NCBI GenBank assembly: GCA_030841085.1 | Contig: JAVEDP010000025.1 | Location: forward strand, 62,001-126,000 | Reading direction: 5' to 3' | From: Pyrinomonadaceae bacterium | GTDB lineage: Bacteria; Acidobacteriota; Blastocatellia; Pyrinomonadales; Pyrinomonadaceae | DNA length: 64,000 nucleotides | Shown: positions 35,548 through 45,300 of the stretch, in pieces | How the letters are laid out: each line of letters begins with the position of its first letter | Numbering within the stretch: the stretch's first letter is position 1 | The notes under the pieces: model-generated | Database searches by the model: none | What the model was told of the DNA's origin: nothing | Seen by the model: the letters and a program-made list of their open reading frames with translations, nothing else | Made by a program: the position numbers and the translations under genes

Positions 35548-37340
35548 GACGGCTCCTTGATCTTGTTAATGTGGCCCACTGAAGCGTTGTCGATAGTTTG
35601 AACCTTGCCTGACGGCCAGCGAATCACTGCCTTTTCGACTTGCGCAGTTTTCCCTAAACCAAAGTGCAACCTCCTTTGATTTTCGGCGCAGAAGCCGCTG
35701 CCCCCTGAAACCGTCTGCACCTGCTGGCGACCATTCCAAAATAGTTTGACCTCGGCGCCGAGGGCGCTGCGGTTGCTGGCAGTGCCTTCCAATTCAAAAT
35801 CAATCCAATTGTTTTCCGGCGACACGGTGTTTTTATAAATCAACAAAGGGCCACGCTGGTTGGTAACTACCACATCCAGCACGCCGCGATTCCACAGGTC
35901 GACGAGCGCGACTGCGCGCCCATCGTAAGTGTCTGTCGCGCCGACGGCCTGGGCCACCTCGTTGAATTTTCCGGCGCCATCGTTCAGCCAAACGCGCTTT
36001 TGTTGGTAACCTGACAAACTGCGTCCTTCCATCGCCGGCCAGTTTGCAGCGTCCCCGATGATGCTGCTATTACCGCCGGCGACTTTTGAAAAATCGTACC
36101 AATAACTTTTGCTTCGATCAGCCGAGACGTAGCCATTGGTCAAATAGATATCCAGCTCACCGTCGTTGTTTAGATCACCGAATTGCATTCCCCAGCTCCA
36201 GCCGCCCATCTCGACACCCAACGCTCGCGATAAGTTGTCATAGCGTTGACCGTCGCCCGTTGTCCCCTCCCGCGGTATCCAAAGATTATTGCCCTGGATT
36301 AGCACACCGTCTTCGGAGATGTTCGAGACATACACGGCATATTCGCCCCGGTTGAGAACATCACCAAACGCCGCAGTCATGCCGCTCTTGGGAGCAAAGC
36401 CGACGCCTGTCTGCTCGCCTACTTCGTGGAATTGCTGGCCGTCATTAAAGTACAACTCGGAAACACCATAATCGTTCGCCACGAACAAGTCCTGGTGTCC
36501 GCTGCCGCGAAGGTCCGCGGCTGCAGCAGCCAGGGCCCAACGGCGGCTATTGATTCCCAGTTTCGCGCTGACCTCTTCAAACTTGCCGGCTCCCAAATTA
36601 TGGTAGAGATACTTTCGTCCACCATTCTTCGCATACTCAAAACTCTCGGGCATCATGCGAGTCGTCTTCAAATGCCAAAGATCGATGTCTTCGGAATAGT
36701 AACCGCCGATAAATAGATCGAGCAGACCATCGCCGTCGTAATCAAACCAGATGGCGGTGTTGGCATTCACCCACTTGGGCAGCGCTGCTGCTTCAGTCAC
36801 ATTCGTAAAATGTTTGCCACCATCGTTATGAAACAACTGCGGGCGGCCCCATTTATAGACAAACAGATCTTCGTAGCCGTCATTATCGTAATCGCCCCAC
36901 ACCGCACCCATCGAGACGCCCGTGCCAGGTTGATTCAGATCAGCTATACCAAGATTCCCTGCTACGTCTGTGAAGGTGCCGTCGCCCTGGTTCCTATAGA
37001 GACGATTCAAACTTCCCTCGCCGCTGTTGGTTAAATAGATGTCTTGCCAGCCATCGCGATCAAAGTCGACGATTGAAGCGCCGGCGCCCATCGACGCAAC
37101 CTGGGGCATGATGTGATCGAGTTTATGGTCCAACGTCGGAGCTTGATGGACGAAGTCTACCCCTGAGGATTTGGCCACCTCTTGAAAAAACAATCCGTAG
37201 CGAGCTAAAGCTGAAGCCGTATCCATCTTTGACTTTCCTACTTCGCGACGGGCGGCGAGACGCTTAAGTGCCAGCGGCGTCGCGAGCAGCGCCAGGAACA
37301 AGAGGACCAATAGGATTTTTGCGGGACGACTAGCCGGCAT
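35544..37340 (-). CDS. FG-GAP/VCBS repeat protein with ASPIC/UnbV domain, UnbV-type
   Basis: A 598-residue protein anchored or exported by an N-terminal hydrophobic segment (ILLVLLFLALLATPLAL). Its repeats carry calcium loops (DFDRDGWQDIYL, DYDNDGYEDLFV, DYDGDGLLDLFI, DLNNDGELDIYL), but two have decayed (DLRGSGHQDLFV, DVLNRGEYAVYV). The ASPIC domain ends IRWPSGKVQTIDNASVG. It differs from the other family members here in having longer spacers between blades (for example SRSYWYDFSKV-like inserts). It is the middle of a tight three-gene set: two bases after the TPR-ASPIC fusion gene and overlapping the UnbU-like gene. Role unknown. Confidence 0.88.
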   Translation of the reverse strand: MPASRPAKILLVLLFLALLATPLALKRLAARREVGKSKMDTASALARYGLFFQEVAKSSGVDFVHQAPTLDHKLDHIMPQVASMGAGASIVDFDRDGWQDIYLTNSGEGSLNRLYRNQGDGTFTDVAGNLGIADLNQPGTGVSMGAVWGDYDNDGYEDLFVYKWGRPQLFHNDGGKHFTNVTEAAALPKWVNANTAIWFDYDGDGLLDLFIGGYYSEDIDLWHLKTTRMMPESFEYAKNGGRKYLYHNLGAGKFEEVSAKLGINSRRWALAAAAADLRGSGHQDLFVANDYGVSELYFNDGQQFHEVGEQTGVGFAPKSGMTAAFGDVLNRGEYAVYVSNISEDGVLIQGNNLWIPREGTTGDGQRYDNLSRALGVEMGGWSWGMQFGDLNNDGELDIYLTNGYVSADRSKSYWYDFSKVAGGNSSIIGDAANWPAMEGRSLSGYQQKRVWLNDGAGKFNEVAQAVGATDTYDGRAVALVDLWNRGVLDVVVTNQRGPLLIYKNTVSPENNWIDFELEGTASNRSALGAEVKLFWNGRQQVQTVSGGSGFCAENQRRLHFGLGKTAQVEKAVIRWPSGKVQTIDNASVGHINKIKEPS

Positions 37341-37342
37341 TC

Positions 37343-40300
37343 TTATCTAATGGACCGCAGAGAATTTCGGAACGGATCGGGCGTGACATAACGCGTGTGA
37401 TATTTTTGCCAATCCTCGGGATGCTGCTTGTAAACCCACTCATCCTCGAGCTTATTTGGCTGGGTGGTGTATTCCTGCTTAGCGTGATAAGGCAAAGGCG
37501 ACACGGTTTTAGAAAAAGTGGAGTTGTAGTCGCCGTCCTTGATCCAGCCGTCGCCGATTAGGATGTAGTCGCGCACCCAACCAGCAAGAGGTACAGGCTG
37601 CGCCAGGAAGCGAAACGTCATCTCGTCCCCGGCATTCATGATCACGTAGCGGTCGTCAATCTGTTCAAGTAATTCGCGCACGTCGCCAAAACGCGTGTAG
37701 TAGCCGATCAGATCGCGCCAGACCTGTTTGGAGCTCGACATTTGATTGTAGTCTGGCACTTCGGGCGATGATGCACTCGCCTTATTGATCACCGAGTAAC
37801 CACGATAATGCAGGTCCGCAGTCGTCGGATTGCTTCGGCTCGTTTTCAATTGTGAATCGGGAAGTCCCCTGGCCCATGCGATCGAGTCCCAAAAAATCTC
37901 GAGGTTAGTACGCAACCGCAGACGGCGCGGTGTGCCGGGTCGGAAAACGCCGGTCAAATCAAACAGGCAAATCTTTTTGCGGCCCGCCGGAAACCCGAGG
38001 TTCGGACGCGCAACGATCCAGCCGCCATTACCATCCGGTACCTCCATACTTAACGGCTGCGGATGAACCTCCTTACCTTGACTGATGGCCACGTTTATTG
38101 AGGAATCGGTGGGATGCATCCACCCTTTCGCAATTAACCAGAGTGGTCCACTTTGCGGCGCGTCTTCGCCGAGCTCGATTTCGACGTAATGATCGCGAGT
38201 TACGCCCTGATAACGACCGCGTCCAAAATTATCGAGGTACTTCTCATCGAGGTCTTTGACGACGTTCGTCACATCGTTGCCGTCGTCGTCAATCGCATGC
38301 GCTATCTGGTGCGGTGTTTCGACAGTCGTGACCGCTAACTTCGCCGGTGGAATTACAAAACGTTCATCGACAAAAATGTCCGTGCCGGCCGGATGGTCCA
38401 CAGTCATCAACGCCAATTGATCGTAGTAGTACGTTTCCCAAAGCTCGGCCGTGATACGCAAATCATAGTAGCCATCACGCGCTACGAGTTCATTGCCCCC
38501 GATCTTGTACCACTCTTCGGTCGCTTCGACTCTAGCCGTCCCCAGCGTGTTGATGCGCAGGCCGATCGCCGAACTCCAGGGCACGGTGTCTTTAACAAAT
38601 TTCATCTCCTTGCCGTCGTAAGCGAAGAGAAACGGACATGAGCCTTTCAAACGCTGCTCGGCGAGAATGGTTTGATCCGCTTTCGTTTCAAACTCGGCGC
38701 GCACCGCTCCGTTGGGCCAGATGAGGCGCACGACGTCGGCGCCGGTCTGATCTCCTAATCCAAAATGAACTATGGGACCTGTGACCAACTGCTTCTGCAA
38801 CAGCAGTCCGGCACGGATTTCCACCTCGCCACCGATGCCGAAACTGTTGATTCGCTGGTCCCCCGATGCCTGAGCGGCGCGGGGGCGAATTGCTTGCCAG
38901 TGGTAGTTCTTCGTGCCGTGGTTGATTGCCTGGACCGGCTGGCCCTGGTCTGTCAGACCTAATAAATCCAGTCTGCCGTCTCCGTTCACGTCGGCTGCGC
39001 TGAATACTGATGTTGGGCCAACGGCGTTGTTGAGCAGATTGAATTTGCCATGCTCATCGGAGAGCCATATAAGTGCCCCTGATAGATTGGACGCGGCGGA
39101 GGCATTACCTGATGCGAACAGCAGCAAATCGTTGCCGCCATTATTGTCGAGGTCTGCCGCTTCCAGCCGAAGTTTTCCTTCGAGAAAATTTGGTGCGTTG
39201 TCGAGCCTGGCAATCTCTTCGGTTTCCCATTCCTGACCTTCGTTCTTGTCCGAGAGTCGAATGACCGTGCCGTCGCCCTGGACTGCAACCAGGTCAAGAA
39301 CGCCGTCACTGTTAACGTCTGCCACATTGATTGCTCTGATTGGCAGCAAGCTTGACGGCGCAGCACGTTCTTTGAATTGTCCGCTTCGTTCATTCGCAAA
39401 AACATGCAACTTGTTTTGGTCGTCAATCAAAGCGGCATCCGGATCACCGTCTGCGTCGAGATCCGCCCAGACGAAGCCGCGCAATCCTGATACTCCGGCG
39501 AATGAATGAAGCTCCGTGAACGAGCCGTCGCCATTGTTTCGCAAAATGCCTGGCAAGGTCCGATCCGCACCCAGCACAACATCGAGATCGCCATCCAAAT
39601 CGATATCAGCGGCCCACGCGCCCGTATACGAGGCAGTCAGGGTAGTAGGTGGTAACTTCGTTTGTGCGGTGACATCGGTGAATTTGCTTGCCGCGTCCTG
39701 TTTCAATAAACGAACACCGGCGGCGCCCGCGAGGACCAAATCCGTTTTGAAATCGTAATTGAAATCAAGTCCGACAACCGTTTCTGATCCCGTTGTCGCA
39801 ACCGCGGACCCGCCGGGAAACACATAACTTGCGTTTCCAACGCGCACTTCTTTTTCATTAGCGCATACGATGACCGGCGTCCCCTCGCCGTTCAGCGAAA
39901 TCGCGCCGATCCAACTCCACGTGCCGGCCGGAACATCCCTTGCCGGTTCGGAAGAAAAGCTGATTTGGGTATCAGCCGGTGAAGAAGTGAATATCGGACT
40001 CTCCATTTTCAAGAAATGAGTGAAGGGTTGGGCCTCTTCACCTGGCGGTGGTTTGATGCGCGATAGGTCGCTGCGATATTCAGGGACGCGGACCAGCACA
40101 TTGCGCAGGAATGCAATTCGGGTTGCCGCGTTCTGCGGATCAGAACCGTTTGCTGCTGTTTGCAGGGCCGTCAGTTGTTGCTGCACTTCGGGAGGCCAAT
40201 CCGTGGAACTTTGCGTGATCTTGTTGACCGTCTGGTGCAACGTTTCGAAGTCGCCTCGCTTGGCTGCAATTCGCCCTAATTCGGCCAACGCAGCCAGGTT

Positions 40301-40843
40301 GTTCGGCTGGGTGTCTAAGATCTTTTGCACGAGACGCTGATACTCGGCGGCGCTGTTGTCATTGCCTTGTCGTTCGACTTCTTCGGCGAGGGCAAAAGTG
40401 GCAACCAGGTTCTTTCCATTTAGCTTGATTGCTTTGCGGAAAGCTGTGATTGCCTCAGGCGAGCGACCGCGACCTTTCTCGAGCAAACCAATCAGGTAAT
40501 AAATCTGATCATTTTCAGGCGCCAGATCTCGCGCCCGCTCCAGCCTCTCAACTGCCGCTTCGAAGTTCCTCTGGCGCAACGCAAGCATGCCCCAGTTACC
40601 CCATCCTGCGGGTTCGCCCGGCACCATTCGCGTTAACTCGGCGAGCTTGCTGTCCGCGCGCACATCATCGCCAACCTGGAGCGCCGCTAATCCGACGTAG
40701 AATGCGCGGACCGCTTCGTTCCATTCCTTGGAAGATCGCTCCGGCAAGCGTGGTCCACCAGCGCAGCTGGTAACGACAACCACAGTCACTGCCAGAAGCA
40801 ACACCCGCGCCGATTGTTTATGAGTAGCTTGTTTGATCTTCAT
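37343..40843 (-). CDS. Giant lipoprotein: TPR, VCBS propeller, ASPIC and novel C-terminal domain
   Basis: A 1166-residue protein. The leader ends VTSC with lipidation at C27. TPR units occupy about 40-215, VCBS repeats (DLDGDLDVVLG, DLDADGDPDAALI, DVNSDGVLDLVAV) about 300-620, and a short ASPIC domain about 650-725 (VRLIWPNGAVRAEF). The last ~435 residues, from SCPFLFAYDGKEMKFVKD on, form a domain I do not recognise. It is shared with the protein at 42309-45968, including AIDDDGNDV, the GDVRELLEQIDD stretch and SPLPYH. The frame is open to 41074, but the ATG at 40843 begins the lipoprotein signal. It lies two bases upstream of the UnbV-type gene. Confidence 0.87.
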   Translation of the reverse strand: MKIKQATHKQSARVLLLAVTVVVVTSCAGGPRLPERSSKEWNEAVRAFYVGLAALQVGDDVRADSKLAELTRMVPGEPAGWGNWGMLALRQRNFEAAVERLERARDLAPENDQIYYLIGLLEKGRGRSPEAITAFRKAIKLNGKNLVATFALAEEVERQGNDNSAAEYQRLVQKILDTQPNNLAALAELGRIAAKRGDFETLHQTVNKITQSSTDWPPEVQQQLTALQTAANGSDPQNAATRIAFLRNVLVRVPEYRSDLSRIKPPPGEEAQPFTHFLKMESPIFTSSPADTQISFSSEPARDVPAGTWSWIGAISLNGEGTPVIVCANEKEVRVGNASYVFPGGSAVATTGSETVVGLDFNYDFKTDLVLAGAAGVRLLKQDAASKFTDVTAQTKLPPTTLTASYTGAWAADIDLDGDLDVVLGADRTLPGILRNNGDGSFTELHSFAGVSGLRGFVWADLDADGDPDAALIDDQNKLHVFANERSGQFKERAAPSSLLPIRAINVADVNSDGVLDLVAVQGDGTVIRLSDKNEGQEWETEEIARLDNAPNFLEGKLRLEAADLDNNGGNDLLLFASGNASAASNLSGALIWLSDEHGKFNLLNNAVGPTSVFSAADVNGDGRLDLLGLTDQGQPVQAINHGTKNYHWQAIRPRAAQASGDQRINSFGIGGEVEIRAGLLLQKQLVTGPIVHFGLGDQTGADVVRLIWPNGAVRAEFETKADQTILAEQRLKGSCPFLFAYDGKEMKFVKDTVPWSSAIGLRINTLGTARVEATEEWYKIGGNELVARDGYYDLRITAELWETYYYDQLALMTVDHPAGTDIFVDERFVIPPAKLAVTTVETPHQIAHAIDDDGNDVTNVVKDLDEKYLDNFGRGRYQGVTRDHYVEIELGEDAPQSGPLWLIAKGWMHPTDSSINVAISQGKEVHPQPLSMEVPDGNGGWIVARPNLGFPAGRKKICLFDLTGVFRPGTPRRLRLRTNLEIFWDSIAWARGLPDSQLKTSRSNPTTADLHYRGYSVINKASASSPEVPDYNQMSSSKQVWRDLIGYYTRFGDVRELLEQIDDRYVIMNAGDEMTFRFLAQPVPLAGWVRDYILIGDGWIKDGDYNSTFSKTVSPLPYHAKQEYTTQPNKLEDEWVYKQHPEDWQKYHTRYVTPDPFRNSLRSIR

Positions 40844-41180
40844 CTTCGGGGGTTTGCGCGGGAAATGTAGAGCGCTGCGTTCAGAGTTTAAGGTACGGGT
40901 TGTAGAATGAAGCGAAAATATTGGTTGGCCCATCCAGATCGTAATTGCTGTAATGGAGCCGTCCGCAGGTAAAAAATTCTCTGGGGGTCGCGAAACGTGT
41001 CGACTAAAGCAACTGACGCGATGCTTGAACTTCGGCTCGATACTCCTGGGAAAACTTGCAGCAAGATAACACACCCTAGTGCTTGACTCTTTGCGCCTTT
41101 AGGCTGGAGGCTATCCCCAACTAAAGTATGATTAGTCAGCAAACTCTTCGCACAGCACTACTGGTAAGCATGAGGTGATT
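40844..41180. other. Divergent intergenic region
   Basis: This 337-base gap lies between the minus-strand TPR-ASPIC fusion and the plus-strand oxidoreductase, so promoters in both directions are expected. A TATGAT box (41127-41132) faces the oxidoreductase but has no good -35 at the right distance. No gene or repeat is seen. Confidence 0.4.
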
Positions 41181-42185
41181 ATGAGCCGCAAAGTCCGTTG
41201 GGGAATTCTCAGCACCGCAAAGATTGGCATCGAGAAAGTCATACCGGCAATGCAGCAAGGCTTGTGGTCTGAAATCTCAGCCATTGCCTCGCGGGACCTC
41301 AATAACGCAAAACAGGCCGCCCAACGTCTGGGTATTTCCAAAGCTTACGGCTCTTACGAGGACTTAATCGCCGATAAGGAAATCGAAGCAATCTATAACC
41401 CGCTGCCAAATCACCTGCATCTTCCCTGGACAGTTCGCGCTGCGGAAGCAGGTAAGCATGTTCTGTGCGAGAAGCCCATCGGCCTGAATGTTGCCGAGGC
41501 AAAACAACTGCTCGACACGCGAAACCGCACCGGGATGAAGATCCAGGAAGCTTTCATGGTGCGAACGCACCCGCAGTGGATCATGACGCAGGAGTTAATT
41601 AAGTCAGGCCGGATCGGCGATCTCCATGCAATCACTTGCTTCCTTAGTTTCTTTAATCGCGATCCGGCAAACATTCGCAACAAGCCAGAAACCGGCGGCG
41701 GAGCTCTTTTGGATATCGGCTGTTACCCAATCAATCTGTCGCGATTCATTTTTGACGTTGAACCAACTCGCGTACTCGGATTAATCGAACAAGACCCTGA
41801 AATGGGCACCGATCGGTTGACTTCCGCGATTCTGGATTTTCCTGGTGGCCAGGCGACTTTTACTTGCAGCACTCAACTGGTTCCTTACCAGCGCATGCAA
41901 CTCTGCGGTACACGCGGACGAATCGAAGTTGAGATTCCCTTCAACGCGCCTCCGGATAGACCCACGCGACTTTTTATTCATGACGGCTCGGACCTCGCCG
42001 GGAATAATGCTGAGGTCAAGGAGATTCCTATCTGTGATCAATATACGATTCAGGGAGATCTGTTCTCGCGAGCCATTCTCGAAAACACGCCGCAAGCAAT
42101 TCCTCTTGAAGATTCGGTCAGTAATATGGCAGCGATCGATGCGCTCTTTCGTTCGGCCGCGGCCAGCAGGTGGGAAACGATTTAG
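41181..42185 (+). CDS. Gfo/Idh/MocA-family NAD(P)-dependent oxidoreductase
   Basis: A 334-residue sugar or inositol-type dehydrogenase. The Rossmann fold starts RWGILSTAKIG, and the family signature is visible as HVLCEKPIGLN, whose lysine takes part in catalysis. GGGALLDIGCYPINL belongs to the C-terminal substrate domain. The preferred start is the ATG at 41181 with GAGG five bases upstream; a GTG at 41175 is possible. It resembles the dehydrogenases acting on cyclic or linear sugars; the substrate cannot be told. It stands alone between two large divergent and tandem ASPIC genes. Confidence 0.92.
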   Translation: MSRKVRWGILSTAKIGIEKVIPAMQQGLWSEISAIASRDLNNAKQAAQRLGISKAYGSYEDLIADKEIEAIYNPLPNHLHLPWTVRAAEAGKHVLCEKPIGLNVAEAKQLLDTRNRTGMKIQEAFMVRTHPQWIMTQELIKSGRIGDLHAITCFLSFFNRDPANIRNKPETGGGALLDIGCYPINLSRFIFDVEPTRVLGLIEQDPEMGTDRLTSAILDFPGGQATFTCSTQLVPYQRMQLCGTRGRIEVEIPFNAPPDRPTRLFIHDGSDLAGNNAEVKEIPICDQYTIQGDLFSRAILENTPQAIPLEDSVSNMAAIDALFRSAAASRWETI

Positions 42186-42308
42186 AGGCCATGCTGTCCA
42201 ACCGTTAAAGAATCGTGGTGTACAATAACCGCGAATCCCCATTTCAAGAACATTCGGAATTGCGGTTGCTGCACCATCCCAAATTGACGGTTTGAAATTA
42301 CATAATTC

Positions 42309-45300
42309 ATGAAACTTAATAGGTCGTTCGTTGTCTTATCCACGCTCTCGCTGGTCGGATTTCTTCTTTCAATTCTTTTGACCACGCATTCATCAGCCAG
42401 TCTTCCGCCACAAGGAAGCCAGGTATCTCCGCTTGAGAGTGCATATCGCGACAACAACATTGGAGTCGCTCTCCTCGAGCAGTTCAAATACAAAGAAGCA
42501 GCGGAGGCATTCAGAAACGCGCTGAAGAAAAATCCAAAGTTGAGTTTGGCCCGCATTAACCTCGGCATCGCGTTGTTCAATGTGCCTGACCTACCGGCCG
42601 CGCAGCGTGAAGCGCAAACAGCATTAACCTTGGCGCCTGAGGCTCTTCAGCCTTATTACATTCTGGGCCTCATCGCCAAAACACAAAGTAGAACCGAGGA
42701 GGCACTCAGCGCCTTTCAACGCGTTCTAAAGATTGATCCGAATGATGTCGGCTCGAACATCAACGTCGGCCAAATCTATTCGCAACAACGCAAGTACCCG
42801 GAAGCAATCGCGGCGTTTCGACTGGCGCTCGCCGCGGAGCCCTACAACGCGACCGCGCTTTACAATTTGGGCCAAGCTCTAATGCGTGCCGGCCAGCGTG
42901 AGGAAGGACAAAAGGCGACCGAACTTTTCAGACAGTTACGCGAACGCGGCAGCGCGACCACGATGGGACAGAACTATCTCGAACAAGGTCGTTACGCCGA
43001 AGCGGTGGCGTCCACCGGCGCAGAGCCGGGGTTGGTAGATCGAGCCATGCCGGCTGTTACCTTTAACGATGCGGGACCACTGTCAAAAGCGACGGACACT
43101 CTTCCAAGGGCTACTACGGTTTCTCCAAACTCATCCGCCCTTCCTCGAGAATTTAAGATTAGCGGTTGGACTGACGCGAGCCGCCGGGAGATCGCAGAAG
43201 CTTTCGGTGGCGGTGTCGCTGTTTTTGATATGGACGGTGACGGCAGCCTGGACGTTTTTTGGTCGACGTCGACGGCGCAGCATCTGTTTCGCGGTGAGGC
43301 CGGTAAATTTGTTGAGGTTACCACCGAGTCAGGGGCACTGGCCGCGAACTTTAAAGGCACGCCGATCGGAGCGGTAGCGGGAGATTTCGACAACGACGGC
43401 AAACCCGATCTGTTCGTCATTCGGGACGGCAACTTTTCACTTTATCACAACGATGGCGGCGGTAAGTTTTCCGATGTCACGACAGCAGCAGCCATTCCCG
43501 CATACCCTTACCTGCCATCGTCAGTTGCCTTTGTTGATATGGACCACGATGGCGATTTGGACATTTTCATAACCGGACTAGCGGATCTCTCTCAACCTCC
43601 CAAAGCCGGATCATCGGGCGCAACATCTGCAGTATTTCCGGATGACTTTGCCGGCGCCCCCAATCTGTTGTTGCGTAATGACGGCAATGGAAAATTTACT
43701 GATGTGACTGCGGCAGCGAAGTTGAATTCCGTCGGACACGCAGTCGCAGTTATACCGACAGACTTTAACAACCGGCGCGATATGGATCTTCTGGTTGTTA
43801 ATTATGGTAAGCCCCCCGCACTTTACAGCAACCAACGGGACGGAACGTTTCGTGATGTCGCAAAAGATGTGGGCCTCGCTATCGAGGGTCACTGGACTTG
43901 CGCAGCCGCCGGCGACGTGAACAAGGATGGTTATACCGATTTTGTTTTCGGCCGCATGGACGGACCTGCACTGTTCGCGTTCAGCGACGGTAAGGAGAAG
44001 TTCAAGACAACCTCGATACCCGCCGGGTCCGAAGGCGCGCGCGCTGTGCAATTCTTCGATTATGACAATGACGGTTTGCTGGATTGCGTTATGGTCACCA
44101 ATAAGGGGGTTCGCATTTGGCGAAACGTTGGAGACGGCTGGATGAATACCAGCGAAGACGCTGTTTCTCCTGCTTTGGCCACGGTAATCGGAGATGGGCG
44201 CCTCTTTGCCAGCGGTGATCTGGATAACGACGGTGATGTCGACATTCTCTTGCCCTCAGCTTCCGCTGGAGTGCGCATGGCACGCAACGACGGCGGCAAT
44301 AAGAATCACTCGTTGCGCGTAAAGTTAACTGGCAAAGTAAGCAACCGCAGCAGCGTGGGAACTAAGATTGAAGCGCGGGCGGGAAGCCTTTTGCAGAAAC
44401 TTGAAACTTCTTCGGCTAGCCCCCAGGCGGCGCCGGCCGACGTTCTTTTCGGACTAGGCAGGCGGCCTACAGTGGATGCTGTTCGAGTAATCTGGCCCGC
44501 CGGCATCGTGCAGGCTGAGACTGAGATAGCGGCCACAACTAACCCTACGCCATCCTTCGTGACTATCTCGATAACTGAACTTGATCGAAAGCCCTCGTCA
44601 TGTCCATATCTCTACACGTGGAATGGAAAACGCTTTGAATTCATTACGGATTTCATGGGTGGCGGTGAGATGGGTTACCTGGAAGAACCTGGTCGTCACA
44701 ACTCTCCCGATCCCGATGAGTATGTGCGGATTCGCGCTGATCAATTGAAAGAACGCAATGGTCGTTACGAACTGCGGGTGACCAATGAGTTGGAGGAAAC
44801 ACTGTTCGCGGATCGCTTTCAACTAATCGCCGTAGACCATCCTCAAGGCACTGAAGTTTATCCGAATGAGGGCATGACTGATCCGCCTCGACCTTTCAAA
44901 CTTTATGCGACACACGACGCCCGTCCGCCACTCAGCGCCATAGACGATCACGGAAACGATGTGCTGGAGCGCCTCACCAGTGTCGATCGACATTATCCTG
45001 ATGACTTCGAACGCGATCGCATTCGTGGTTACGCCAGCGAACATACGTTGACCATGAATCTGGCGAATACTGATAGTAAGCAGTCCGCTAAACACGAACC
45101 TGCAGCAAACAAACGCGTGTTGCTGTTGTTAACCGGTTGGACTGATTACGCCTGGTCCAGCGACAACGTCGCCGCAGCTCAAGCCGGCAAGGCCATGACG
45201 CTGCCGGCGCTACAAGTGAAAGACACCAGCGGCAAATGGCGTACGGTCATTGAAGACATCGGCATTCCGGTTGGCCGTCCGCAAACCGTGACCGTCGATC

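Noticed and set aside
40844-41074. N-terminal extension of the giant lipoprotein gene
   Set aside because: It would bury the lipoprotein signal that starts at 40843.
43611-44051. Antisense open frames inside the giant ASPIC genes
   Set aside because: Calcium-loop codons (GAYAAYGAYGGY) give long open antisense frames by composition; none has a domain or ribosome site.
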